Positions 27,605-35,926 of a stretch of DNA of 64,000 nucleotides are shown piece after piece. The notes under the pieces were generated by a model. That model was not told where the DNA came from and searched no databases. It saw only the letters and a program-made list of their open reading frames with translations. The position numbers and the translations under genes were made by a program. The stretch comes from Thermoanaerobacter ethanolicus JW 200 (GTDB lineage: Bacteria > Bacillota > Thermoanaerobacteria > Thermoanaerobacterales > Thermoanaerobacteraceae): the NCBI RefSeq assembly GCF_003722315.1, contig NZ_CP033580.1, positions 743,001 to 807,000 of the forward strand, written 5' to 3'. How positions within the stretch are numbered: the stretch's first letter is position 1; each line of letters begins with the position of its first letter.

Positions 27605-29351
27605 TAGGTGATTGCAAAATGAGATAAATATTAGAGTAAAAAAGTTACATTACAAGGAACAAAATAAAGAAATTACATTTTAAAGGCACGCTCAAGAGGG
27701 GAAAAGAGAAATGGAAGAAAGATACAAATTCAAAAAAGACAATACCTAACACACCTTTTTAATGTAAAAAGGTGACAAACGAATCAAACCATAAGAACAA
27801 GTTATCAAGCCAAAAGTTTTTTCAAAGATAAAGGATGTTCAAAAGTACCAAGTTTTGCAGTAATAATTAAACCAATATGTTGAGTGATAGCCCCAAGAAA
27901 AACATCAGCTTTGATTGACCTGGTATTTATGAGTTTAAAGCTATCAACAGCGATAGAACTTTTTAAAAGAGAAATAGATTTTTCAATAATAGGGCGTTTT
28001 TCATAAAGTTTGGACCACTTTTTAGAGTTACGAGGGACAACAGTGTTTTTTCTAAAATCAATATCAAGGGTAGTATAGAATATTCTGCCGCATTTAGAAG
28101 AGGTACAGGGGTTATCACATTGAAGGATATAAGTAGTTTTACCGTTTAGTCTAACTTTTTTGGACATAGGGCAAAGCCATTTAATTCTGGTAGTTCTACC
28201 TTTTTCCCGGACGATGCCATCATAGGACATTTTAAGAGAAGGGTCACGGGGGCAGGTAGGGATACCATCAGAGTTAAAAGTAGGCTGAGGTAAGTTTTTA
28301 GAATTTCGAGGGTTAATAGGGATAATAGGGATTATGCCATGCTCTGAGAACAAGTATTTGTAATTATCAAAAGAATCAAACCCAGCGTCACCTAAGAAGT
28401 ATCTATAAGAGAAATTAGGATGTAAATTAAAGAATTCCTTAAGAGAAGGGATTAAAGTTTTAGAATCGTACAAATCTTTAGACTCGGCAGCAGATTTAGC
28501 AGTATTGACATTTAAAGAATCATCGTCATAGAAACTAATATGCTGAATAATGCCTAAGCCATTAGTGAGGATGGTAGCTTTGATAGAGTAACAATAATGG
28601 CCATTAATATAAGAGAATTTAGCATCAGGATTAGAGTGAGCGAACTTAGGCATTTTAGAACAAGCATAAGAGTGGGCATCAAAATCAGGATTAGATTTAG
28701 AGAACTTTTTAATATTTCTATAAAGGGAATCAAAGAACTTAGGATTATTTTCTCTGACATAAGGTTGAAAGCCAGTAGTATCAGCGATGAGGATATTAGA
28801 AAGTGAAGGATTAATAGCCTGACAAATAGGCTCAGTTAAATTAACAAGATTATTGAAGAAATTCTCCAAATCTTTGAGGAAAATGGATTTAAATCTAGAG
28901 AATTGAGAAGGATGAGGGACTCTTTTAAAGCCACAAAGCTCTCTTAATTCTTTAGAGAGCTTAAGAACATGGACAAGGAGTTGAACAGTAGGGATAGAGA
29001 GAATTTTTTGGATAATCAAAGAAGTGAGCATAGATTCAAGAGAAAAATCCCTATGACGCCCGAAGTGAGAATAATAATGGGCGTAAAAAGAAGGTGGAAT
29101 AAGTTCAGATAAATCAATAAAGGAATCAAAGAGTTTAATAAACTTGGGTTTATCTTCTTCAAAGAAGGATTGAACATCATCGTAAATATCGGAGAGAGAA
29201 AGTTGTTTAGCTTTGATTTTCATAGGATTTCCTCCATTTCTTTTTGGGATTTGGTTCTCTATATAAATTCGACGAAAGTGGAGGAATTCCTTTGAAAATA
29301 TATAGCAGAATCCCTTAATCCATAAGGATTTTGGGATTCTGCAAAGACCTA
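27605..29351 (-). mobile_element. DDE-type insertion sequence, copy 2 (1,747 bp)
   Basis: Second copy of the element at 15040-16785, in the same orientation, with the same ends TAGGTGATTGC and GCAAAGACCTA. It has its own 14-bp target duplication AATGTTAAGAATTT (27591-27604 and 29352-29365). It splits the glucitol PTS operon between srlE and srlB. Confidence 0.93.
27805..29223 (-). CDS. Transposase, DDE superfamily (IS copy 2)
   Basis: 472-residue transposase with the same protein sequence as the one at 15239-16657, including the DTTGFQPYV, GDAGFDSFD and KRPIIEKS segments. The reading frame is intact. The identity of the two copies implies recent transposition in this genome. Confidence 0.92.
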   Translation of the reverse strand: MKIKAKQLSLSDIYDDVQSFFEEDKPKFIKLFDSFIDLSELIPPSFYAHYYSHFGRHRDFSLESMLTSLIIQKILSIPTVQLLVHVLKLSKELRELCGFKRVPHPSQFSRFKSIFLKDLENFFNNLVNLTEPICQAINPSLSNILIADTTGFQPYVRENNPKFFDSLYRNIKKFSKSNPDFDAHSYACSKMPKFAHSNPDAKFSYINGHYCYSIKATILTNGLGIIQHISFYDDDSLNVNTAKSAAESKDLYDSKTLIPSLKEFFNLHPNFSYRYFLGDAGFDSFDNYKYLFSEHGIIPIIPINPRNSKNLPQPTFNSDGIPTCPRDPSLKMSYDGIVREKGRTTRIKWLCPMSKKVRLNGKTTYILQCDNPCTSSKCGRIFYTTLDIDFRKNTVVPRNSKKWSKLYEKRPIIEKSISLLKSSIAVDSFKLINTRSIKADVFLGAITQHIGLIITAKLGTFEHPLSLKKLLA

Positions 29352-29383
29352 AATGTTAAGAATTTTATTAGGAGGAGAGCAAA

Positions 29384-29764
29384 ATGAATACTATTTATGA
29401 AACGATAGTTACTAAAATAGGTGCAAAAGCACAAGATTTTTATTCAGAAAAAATTGTTATATTATTTGGAGATAATGTTCCGGATGAATTAATTGAGTAT
29501 TGTGTACTACATAATAATAACATAGATAAAGCGCATATAGATTATAAAAATATAGAAGTTGGAGATATACTTAAGATAAATGAAGAAAAATTTAAAATAA
29601 CAGCAGTGGGTGAATTGGTCAATATTAACCTTAAAAATCTAGGACACATTACTATAAAATTTGACGGAAGTACGATAGCAGAACTACCCGGAACTTTACA
29701 TGTAGAAAATAAAAATATACCAATTATAAATGTAGGGGATGCAATAGTAATTGTGAGGGAATAA
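29384..29764 (+). CDS. srlB: PTS glucitol/sorbitol EIIA component
   Basis: 126-residue cytoplasmic EIIA of the Gut family. The segment LFGDNVPDELIEYCVLHNN (about residues 26-44) and the C-terminal GTLHVENKNIPIINVGDAIVI are typical of SrlB. It passes phosphate from HPr to SrlE. Its ribosome site (TTAGGAGGAG) is intact, just right of the IS target duplication. Transcription must now come from outside or from within the IS, because the element cuts it from srlA-srlE. Confidence 0.92.
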   Translation: MNTIYETIVTKIGAKAQDFYSEKIVILFGDNVPDELIEYCVLHNNNIDKAHIDYKNIEVGDILKINEEKFKITAVGELVNINLKNLGHITIKFDGSTIAELPGTLHVENKNIPIINVGDAIVIVRE

Positions 29765-29795
29765 TAATAATTAATTTACCATAAAACCAAGTAGA

Positions 29796-29852
29796 GATGT
29801 GTGTTTAACTTTGCTTTTCATAGATTTTCTCCGTTTCGTTTTGTTTAGTTTA
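29796..29852 (-). repeat. Degenerate relic resembling the 5' end of the 1.75-kb IS transposase
   Basis: GTTTAACTTTGCTTTTCATAG and following TTTTCTCCGTTTCGTTTTG resemble the IS sequence GTTTAGCTTTGATTTTCATAG with TTTCCTCCATTTCTTTTTG (29205-29245). It looks like a diverged fragment of a related IS, found between srlB and the aldolase gene. Confidence 0.4.
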
Positions 29853-29901
29853 TGAAAAATTTAAGGTTATACAAGGGCAAAAAGAAGGGAGGAAAATTAT
29901 T

Positions 29902-30570
29902 ATGTTATTATTAATGGATACAGCTAACATAAAAGAAATTAAACAAAGCATTGAAATGTATCCGATAGATGGTGTAACGACAAATCCTTCTATAATAGCA
30001 AAAGAAAAAAGGGATTTTATTGAATTATTGAAGGAAATTAGAGATATAATAGGATATGATAAAATGCTTCATGTACAGGTTATTAGCCAGAAAGCAGATG
30101 AAATTGTAGAAGAAGCAAAATATATAAATAGAGAAATAGGAGGAAATTTATATATAAAAATACCCGTAATACCTGAAGGAATAAAAGCCATAAAAATGCT
30201 TAAAGGAGAAATAAAAACAACGGCAACTGCTGTATTTACACCTCAACAGGCTCTTATAGCGGCTAAATCTGGTGCCGATTTTGTTGCGCCTTATGTAAAC
30301 AGATTAGATAATATATCCGCAAATGGCATTAAAGTTGTATCAGATGTTGTAAAACTTATAAATATATATAATTTTAATACTAAAGTTATTGCAGCAAGTT
30401 TTAAAAATGTCGAACAAATTTATGGAGTATGTATGGCTGGAGCTCATGCTATTACGGTTAATTATGATATGATAAATCAAATGATTTTCCATCCAATGAC
30501 TGATTGGAGTGTGTTGCAATTTGTTAAAGATTGGGAAAATTTTTATGGTAATAAAAAAATACGAACATAG
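29902..30570 (+). CDS. Fructose-6-phosphate aldolase / transaldolase-like protein
   Basis: 222-residue Schiff-base aldolase of the TalC/FSA group. The N-terminal LLLMDTANIKEIKQ and GVTTNPSIIAKE, the catalytic lysine in LYIKIPVIPEG (about residue 88) and APYVNRLDNIS are clear. Residues that separate E. coli FSA from true small transaldolases favour FSA here: glutamine in HVQV and APYVNR rather than SPFLGR. It would then split fructose 6-phosphate into dihydroxyacetone and glyceraldehyde 3-phosphate. At the end of a glucitol operon this gives a direct exit for the fructose 6-phosphate made by the dehydrogenase. Assignment is by eye. Confidence 0.85.
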   Translation: MLLLMDTANIKEIKQSIEMYPIDGVTTNPSIIAKEKRDFIELLKEIRDIIGYDKMLHVQVISQKADEIVEEAKYINREIGGNLYIKIPVIPEGIKAIKMLKGEIKTTATAVFTPQQALIAAKSGADFVAPYVNRLDNISANGIKVVSDVVKLINIYNFNTKVIAASFKNVEQIYGVCMAGAHAITVNYDMINQMIFHPMTDWSVLQFVKDWENFYGNKKIRT

Positions 30571-30643
30571 GAAATTATATTTAGAAGTAATTACAAATAG
30601 GTAAAATTTAGGATAATACGAAAATATGAAATAACATAACTAT

Positions 30644-32581
30644 GATTCTAGTGTAGAAACTCAATTTTAGAATCTGCTTTTCTGTACTTTGACAAATTTA
30701 TTTAGGTAAATTGTGGTAATTTGCACCTATGATAACAAAAATCCAGTTTAAAGTCCGCCAAGAAAAGCTTATATTTTACCTTTATAATACGTTATTACCA
30801 TTTATTGGGCCAATATGGGCACACTTCCCCCTCGGACCTTTGGAATAGCTTTTTTAGCTCGCTCCAACATGTATCTTGCAAAACGCTTAAAGTTCTGGGC
30901 CAATACCTTTAAGCCTACGTTTACTCTACATTTTACAAGTCCCCTTACTCGAAGCTTCGAAAGACCATGACCCCTCTTCAAGGCTGAATTGGTACCTTCT
31001 ATTGCAGCTCTTTTGCTCTTGTCTTCCTCACACCTACATTCTATCTTTTCCCGTTGTTTGGCTGCTTCTATCGATTTTAGATTTATCCTCACCACGTAAT
31101 CTTTTTTCTGTTCTTTGCAGTAACATTGATTTTTCAATTCACACATTGCACAGGCTTCTTTTGGAAAATGGGCCACCGTCTGCCCCTTCTTAACACCGGC
31201 ATGGATGGGTATTATTCCCCTTGGGCACTTCGTTATCACTTTCGTTTCTTCATCTATTTCATATTCGGTCACTGATATCCTAGAAATAGGCTTCCTGCCG
31301 CTTAAGTCGGTAAAGTGGAGTTCCACACCGTTTTCTTTTGCAATTTGCACTACTTCTTCGGAGTAATAACCACCGTCTACATAGACTTCTTGGCATTCAG
31401 TATTTTGTTTTACAATAGGTAGTCTTTCTTTTAAAAGTTCTACATCGCTTTTTATGTTCTTTTCTACCGTATAGTCTGTTATGAGCTGGAAGGGATTTTC
31501 TTTTGAACAGGTTTCGCTGAGGTTTAAAACGTATCCGCTTTCAGCTTTGTTCCCCTTCTTGCGATAAGTAGCATCCTCATCGTATGCTGACTGAAGGGAA
31601 TCGCTGGGTATGCTTTTGCTGTCTTTGGCCTTGAGCCTCTTGGTTTTTTCGTCGTAGTACGCCTGTTCTGACAGGAATCTTGCGAGGATTTTATATGCAT
31701 CGGATTTTTCAAGTCCGGGAATGTTTTCGATTGTTTCCTTTGCTTCTTGGCACAGATTCAAGAGTATTTCGAGCCTGCTTTCGCTTTCTGAAGGCTTGGT
31801 TTTATGTATCACTTCTGTCTTGAATTTAGGGTTGAGGACTTCTTTCAGGTTCTCTGAAAGTCTATCTTCAGGGATGGATTTTACTGCCCTGTAAAGTACA
31901 TCAAAGGCAAGGGCGATTCTTCCTGCTTTTTTGATGTTTGACATGAACATGGTGGAGTCCATGCGCTGTTCTTTCATGGATATGCCTGCTTCTTTGGCAA
32001 AAATACTGGTAAGATTTAGAAATTGCCCGAATATCAAGTCCTCTTGTTCAGGATGTTTTATGAGGTATTGGTATATCCTTGATCTAAAGTCATACAAGGT
32101 TTTCTCTGAAAGGTTCATGCCTCCTAATGTCCTTATTCCTACAGCGTAATTTATCAGGTAATTGAAGTTAAAGTTTTCAATAAGTTCATCATCAGAGTAG
32201 TTTTTAAGGTGTTTTATGTATTCCAGGGAAAGGAGTATGTTAACCGGGAAGTTAGGCCTTCCTGTATCACTGTATAAGACTGAAAAGGGTTTTTCATCGA
32301 TGTTGCAGAACACGTATTTATAGAATATGGGTGCCCATGATTTTTCTAGTTTAGCCTTTATCCTTGAATCCATGAAGTTAACACTTTCAAATAAAGATTG
32401 TTGAAAATGGTCGCTGTTTTCTCTAAACAAGTGCAACACCCCATTTGTTGTAATTTTTGCTTCTTTGATTCTAACATAATTCTATGAAAATTTGTACTAC
32501 CTATATTTTTATGTTTATTTATTCAATCTATTTTATATTTATACTTCTTCATAAAGAAAAGAGGCTTTTTACACTAGAATC
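30644..32581 (-). mobile_element. IS1182-family insertion sequence (about 1,938 bp)
   Basis: Inverted ends GATTCTAGTGTA (30644-) and TACACTAGAATC (-32581) with a 6-bp direct repeat AACTAT outside (30638-30643; 32582-32587). One intact transposase gene lies inside. Confidence 0.88.
30802..32439 (-). CDS. Transposase, IS1182 family
   Basis: 545 residues, full length. The N-terminal domain (FSVLYSDTGRPNFPVNILLSLEYIK, about 50-76) is the DUF772 module of IS1182/IS5 transposases. The DDE core follows: RMDSTMFMSNIKK near 160, VYVDGGYYSEE near 350 and an acidic KRAAIEGTNSALKRGHG near 488, with a C-rich segment (CAMCELKNQCYC) before it. Start GTG at 32439 is the ORF limit; in-frame TTG codons just inside are possible starts. 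Confidence 0.92.
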   Translation of the reverse strand: MLHLFRENSDHFQQSLFESVNFMDSRIKAKLEKSWAPIFYKYVFCNIDEKPFSVLYSDTGRPNFPVNILLSLEYIKHLKNYSDDELIENFNFNYLINYAVGIRTLGGMNLSEKTLYDFRSRIYQYLIKHPEQEDLIFGQFLNLTSIFAKEAGISMKEQRMDSTMFMSNIKKAGRIALAFDVLYRAVKSIPEDRLSENLKEVLNPKFKTEVIHKTKPSESESRLEILLNLCQEAKETIENIPGLEKSDAYKILARFLSEQAYYDEKTKRLKAKDSKSIPSDSLQSAYDEDATYRKKGNKAESGYVLNLSETCSKENPFQLITDYTVEKNIKSDVELLKERLPIVKQNTECQEVYVDGGYYSEEVVQIAKENGVELHFTDLSGRKPISRISVTEYEIDEETKVITKCPRGIIPIHAGVKKGQTVAHFPKEACAMCELKNQCYCKEQKKDYVVRINLKSIEAAKQREKIECRCEEDKSKRAAIEGTNSALKRGHGLSKLRVRGLVKCRVNVGLKVLAQNFKRFARYMLERAKKAIPKVRGGSVPILAQ

Positions 32582-32587
32582 AACTAT

Positions 32588-32985
32588 AAATAAATTGAGA
32601 TTGCGGCTTTAAAATATTGAAAGATGAAATTTGATGACTACATTACAAAAGAGAGTTACTCTGTTAATATAAACTATATAAGAGTTTTACCAATTGCTAT
32701 GACAACGGGGCAAATGACAGAGACCGTGGCGAGTAGAGCAGCATGAGAAATATTTTATTAAAACAGGGAGCTTTTTAAAAAAGAGGCATCAGAATAGGTC
32801 AAGTCCAAATTTCTGTATAAAAATTCCGCTGGATACAACCAGATGCTCATATTACCGCTGCACGGCCTATTATACTGCCTCCGGACATGTAGGTGTCAAA
32901 GATACGCTATCGCCGGGCCTTGACAGCCCTTGACACCAAGAGCCTTCAGCAGTTATTAAAAGCTACCGGTGGTGATAATGGTTAA
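32588..32985. other. Stretch without a recognisable gene
   Basis: No intact frame. Short plus-strand pieces look coding but broken (for example RWIQPDAHITAARPIILPPD near 32828-32893 and ALTALDTKSLQQLLKATGG near 32910-32975); their origin is not recognised. GC content is higher than around it near 32830-32980, consistent with imported, decayed DNA. Confidence 0.4.
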
Positions 32986-33510
32986 CTATCTTTTCTCTTG
33001 TTTTTTTTGCCATTTAAAATACTCGGCCGTATCCAAGTACTTTTTGCCACAAGACCATTTTTTCATCTTGTTGTTCCATTAGTAAAGTTCCGATTAGGAG
33101 AATAGCAGATTCTCGACTGGGGAATATCCTTATCACTCTTTCACGGCGGCAAATCACTTCATTTAGCCGCTATAACATATTAGTAGTGCGAAGTCTCCTT
33201 TGGTAAAGTTCAGCAAGTTCTAAAATTCGTATTGCATTTTCAAACCCCTCTTCTAAAACTTCCATTGCCATAGGTGCTTTATTTCTATATTCATCTAATA
33301 CTTGTTTAGTACCATTCTTGCTGTTTTGGCATATGGTGCTTCAAATATAGCTCTTACCTTGGCATGGATTTCTTTTTGTAAAACTTTCGGAATTTTGTCA
33401 AGAATATTACGCATAAAGTGGGTTTGACATTCCTGCCAAGTAGCTCCTTGAAAATATCGACGAATAGAATAGCCTGTATAAGCTATTGCTATATGGTATA
33501 CACGAGGTAT
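32986..33510 (-). pseudogene. IS256-family transposase remnant
   Basis: Minus-strand pieces in shifting frames match the C-terminal half of IS256-type transposases: GATWQECQTHFMRNILDKIP, QKEIHAKVRAIFEAP, LRTTN-L, RRERVIRIFPSRESA, LLMEQQDEKW and KKYLDTAEYFKWQ. Stop codons and frameshifts (for example the TAG near 33298 and one near 33178) make it nonfunctional. The N-terminal half is absent. Confidence 0.85.
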
Positions 33511-33612
33511 TAGACAAGAGCAAAATAAAAGATATTCTCGGACTTGAATAAAACAGGGTGTTCATTGTGTTAGAAATTTATTTGGTAAAAAGAAAAGTGA
33601 CACCAGGGAGAA

Positions 33613-34069
33613 ATAATTACATCTCCGATGTCCGGCGATTTAGTTGATATTACAAATGTTCCCGAGCCGGTATTTTCACAAAAAATGATGGGAGACGGAA
33701 TTGCTATAGTGCCGACCGATGGAGTGGTTGTATCACCTGTAGATGGTGTTGTCATAAATGTTTTTAGAACAAAGCACGCTATCGGCCTCCGTTCAAAATG
33801 TGGTGTCGAAATTATGATTCACATAGGCCTTGAGACTGTTGAATTAAACGGTGAAGGTTTTGAAATGTATGTAGAGGACGGTCAGGATGTTAAGAAAGGC
33901 GACAAATTGTTAACATTTGCTCTTGAAAAAATACATAGTAAATCATATAATTCTGATATCACCAGTAGTAATTACGAATATGGATGAAAAGGTAACGAAA
34001 ATGGAAAAGTTAAATTTAGATAATACGGTTATTTGCGGTACACCAATTATGAGAGTTTTATTGAAATAA
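33613..34069 (+). pseudogene. PTS glucose-type EIIA domain, truncated and frameshifted
   Basis: The reading ITSPMSGDLVDITNVPEPV, VFSQKMMGDGIAIVPTDG and the phospho-histidine motif VEIMIHIGLETVELNGEGFE mark a Crr-type EIIA domain. The N-terminal part (or the fused EIICB) is missing; upstream sequence is IS debris with an in-frame TGA near 33598. The frame ends early at 33987, but a neighbouring frame continues with the expected family end (VVITNMDEKVTKMEKLNLDN, then TVICGTPIMRVLLK) to a stop at 34069, so a one-base frameshift lies near 33965. Probably the leftover of a sugar-specific EII gene; it could still give a truncated EIIA. Confidence 0.8.
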
Positions 34070-34099
34070 TTTTAAAGAGTAAGGCATTTTAAGAATTTT

Positions 34100-34140
34100 G
34101 TCAGACTTACTCAGGACTTAAATTTCCGAGTAAGTCCGAC
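34100..34140. terminator. Hairpin between EIIA relic and aconitase X genes
   Basis: GTCAGACTTACTC (34100-34112) pairs with GAGTAAGTCCGAC (34128-34140) with one mismatch; placed between convergent genes, it probably ends both transcripts. Confidence 0.65.
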
Positions 34141-34164
34141 ATTTCATCGTTGCTATCGTAGCTT

Positions 34165-34608
34165 CTAACTTACAATCACAGTACCATCTTCACTTATTTC
34201 AATATGCTGTCCATCTTTTACAAATTCTAAAAATTCATCTCCTAATTGGTCAATAGTTACAATTTTTTTATTATTCCATACATAACAAAGTATAATCCCA
34301 GCAGCTGCAAGAGAATCTATATGCTTTGAAAAGAGCATTGCTTTTGGACCTATACCCAGTTCTGTAACGCTCTGTAGAATCATACCTCCGGTGGTGGAAC
34401 CAATAGTTTGTGGAAGACAGATTATTTTACCCGCTAGATCCTTGTTGTAAAGATCTTTATTATTCTGATCGGAGCAAATTGCCTTTCCATTTCTATCATT
34501 AAGGCTTTTTAAATATGATGCGAGTATATTTAATCCTTGATGAGTTACAATGCTTTCTCCACTTACGTTTCCGCCAAGAACAACTCTTCCCTTAAACGTC
34601 CTTGTCAA
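34165..34608 (-). CDS. Aconitase X swivel-domain subunit (DUF126)
   Basis: Small subunit (about 147 residues) of a two-subunit aconitase X dehydratase. FKGRVVLGGNVSGES at the N-terminus, the swivel loop GKIICLPQTIGSTTGGMILQ and AMLFSKHIDSLAAAGIIL are typical of the AcnX small domain; the serine in the IGSTTG loop is the expected catalytic site. Likely start TTG at 34608, with AAGGGGGTG upstream; the longer frame to 34635 overlaps the partner gene. It follows the large subunit by 13 bp. In other organisms AcnX proteins act as cis-3-hydroxyproline dehydratase or mevalonate-5-phosphate dehydratase; the substrate here is unknown. Confidence 0.88.
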   Translation of the reverse strand: MTRTFKGRVVLGGNVSGESIVTHQGLNILASYLKSLNDRNGKAICSDQNNKDLYNKDLAGKIICLPQTIGSTTGGMILQSVTELGIGPKAMLFSKHIDSLAAAGIILCYVWNNKKIVTIDQLGDEFLEFVKDGQHIEISEDGTVIVS

Positions 34609-34621
34609 ATTCCACACCCCC

Positions 34622-35911
34622 TTATATATTCCCATTTACTATTATGTCTAATATATCATCGTCCAGGAAGAATCTGGCCGTAGAATAAGTTCTTAATTTA
34701 TTTGAGTTTGTTATAATTGGTTGCTTTGCACACTCAGGATTACTCATGTACATAAGCGGGCATATATAAGTTAGATGCAATCCCATGTCAACCAATTTCT
34801 TATATGCCTCATTATCTAATTTAAACTTTGAAATAACGTCTGGAGCTGCGCATAATACAGTATTTATTGAAACCTTATCTTTCCCTGCTTTTGAAAGTCT
34901 ATCAGAAATCTTTTCAACCCAACCATAAATTTGTCCAAGTGATAGATGGGGACATCCTATAAAGCACATAGTAGGCTTTGCATCTAAATCTTTCCAGAGT
35001 ATCGGGTACGAATCAATTACTCTTTTAATCTCATTATCATCTATAGTATATATGCGGTAGTTTTCAACCAAAAGAGATCTCCCTTGCTCAACCGCTTCTG
35101 GAGTTATATTTTCCACATGATATAAACCCACGGCACCATTTGATGCACTAGCAGCACCCATATCTTTAAGGTAATCTAAAGTAGTACTATTAATCCCTTT
35201 TCCAAGGAATCTATCAAGACCCACAATATACGGTACATCCTCCATAACTTTCATACCTATTGCACTTCCTAAAACTTGTGCGTTTGGAAGTGTAGAAGTT
35301 TTGACTTCAACAAGCCATGTTGCCCGTCTTCCCTTATCCGTTACCAATCCAAATTCTGGCACTTTACCAATGATACCGCATAAAAGCTCTATAAGGGCAG
35401 ACATTCGATTAGTTCTCGCACCTATTATAGAATTTGCATATACTACAGCAGAAGATTCAGCCCACGAGAGAATCTGCCCCTTTTTAGGAATGTTCCCGAC
35501 TTCTGGCATGTAACATGTGCATGTAAATGCGCTATCATCCTTTAGGCCTAATTTTTTGAGCTGTATCTCATATCTTTCCTGATTTTCATACATAGCATTA
35601 AATATCTTTTTTTGTGCTTCGGTACATTCTACATTATCATAATCAATAGGTCTTGGATCTACCGTAAAAGGTTCTTTTGTTTTCAATCCTGCATTTATTA
35701 GTTCATCCATCATATCAAATACGCTTTCTATCCCTGTCAGCGCAAATGATGTAACCAAATGTACTGGACCATCAATAGGGAGAAGCCTTCTAGCTTCAAA
35801 GGCTTCTCCGTAAAGCACTACAGACTCCAATACTTTTCGCATCACTTCGCCATGTTTTCCCTCCAGTATCTCCTTTTCTTCATCGGTAAGTTCCATCTTA
35901 TACTGCTTCAT
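34622..35911 (-). CDS. Aconitase X catalytic subunit (DUF521)
   Basis: Large subunit, 429 residues. LTDEEKEILEGKHGEVMRKVL at the N-terminus, SWAESSAVVYANSIIGARTNR (about 147-167) and cysteines in FTCTCYMPEVGN (about 130) and MCFIGCPHLSLGQI (about 313) fit AcnX, whose iron-sulfur cluster uses such cysteines. With the swivel subunit it should remove water from a hydroxy acid. It starts 15 bp after a flavoprotein gene of the enoate reductase type, suggesting a dehydrate-then-reduce sequence. The GAGGAGGTG ribosome site is strong. Confidence 0.9.
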   Translation of the reverse strand: MKQYKMELTDEEKEILEGKHGEVMRKVLESVVLYGEAFEARRLLPIDGPVHLVTSFALTGIESVFDMMDELINAGLKTKEPFTVDPRPIDYDNVECTEAQKKIFNAMYENQERYEIQLKKLGLKDDSAFTCTCYMPEVGNIPKKGQILSWAESSAVVYANSIIGARTNRMSALIELLCGIIGKVPEFGLVTDKGRRATWLVEVKTSTLPNAQVLGSAIGMKVMEDVPYIVGLDRFLGKGINSTTLDYLKDMGAASASNGAVGLYHVENITPEAVEQGRSLLVENYRIYTIDDNEIKRVIDSYPILWKDLDAKPTMCFIGCPHLSLGQIYGWVEKISDRLSKAGKDKVSINTVLCAAPDVISKFKLDNEAYKKLVDMGLHLTYICPLMYMSNPECAKQPIITNSNKLRTYSTARFFLDDDILDIIVNGNI

Positions 35912-35926
35912 GGCTTATTCACCTCC

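Noticed and set aside
15040-29351. Composite transposon carrying the sugar genes between two IS copies
   Set aside because: Each copy has its own different direct repeat on both sides (11 bp and 14 bp), so they moved separately. The outer flanks do not share a duplication.
32588-32985. Prophage remnant
   Set aside because: Some broken pieces look coding, but none matches a phage family I can name, and no integrase or att site is visible.
34608-34635. Overlapping start for the small aconitase X subunit
   Set aside because: The strong AAGGGGGTG site lies downstream of that ATG and points to TTG 34608.
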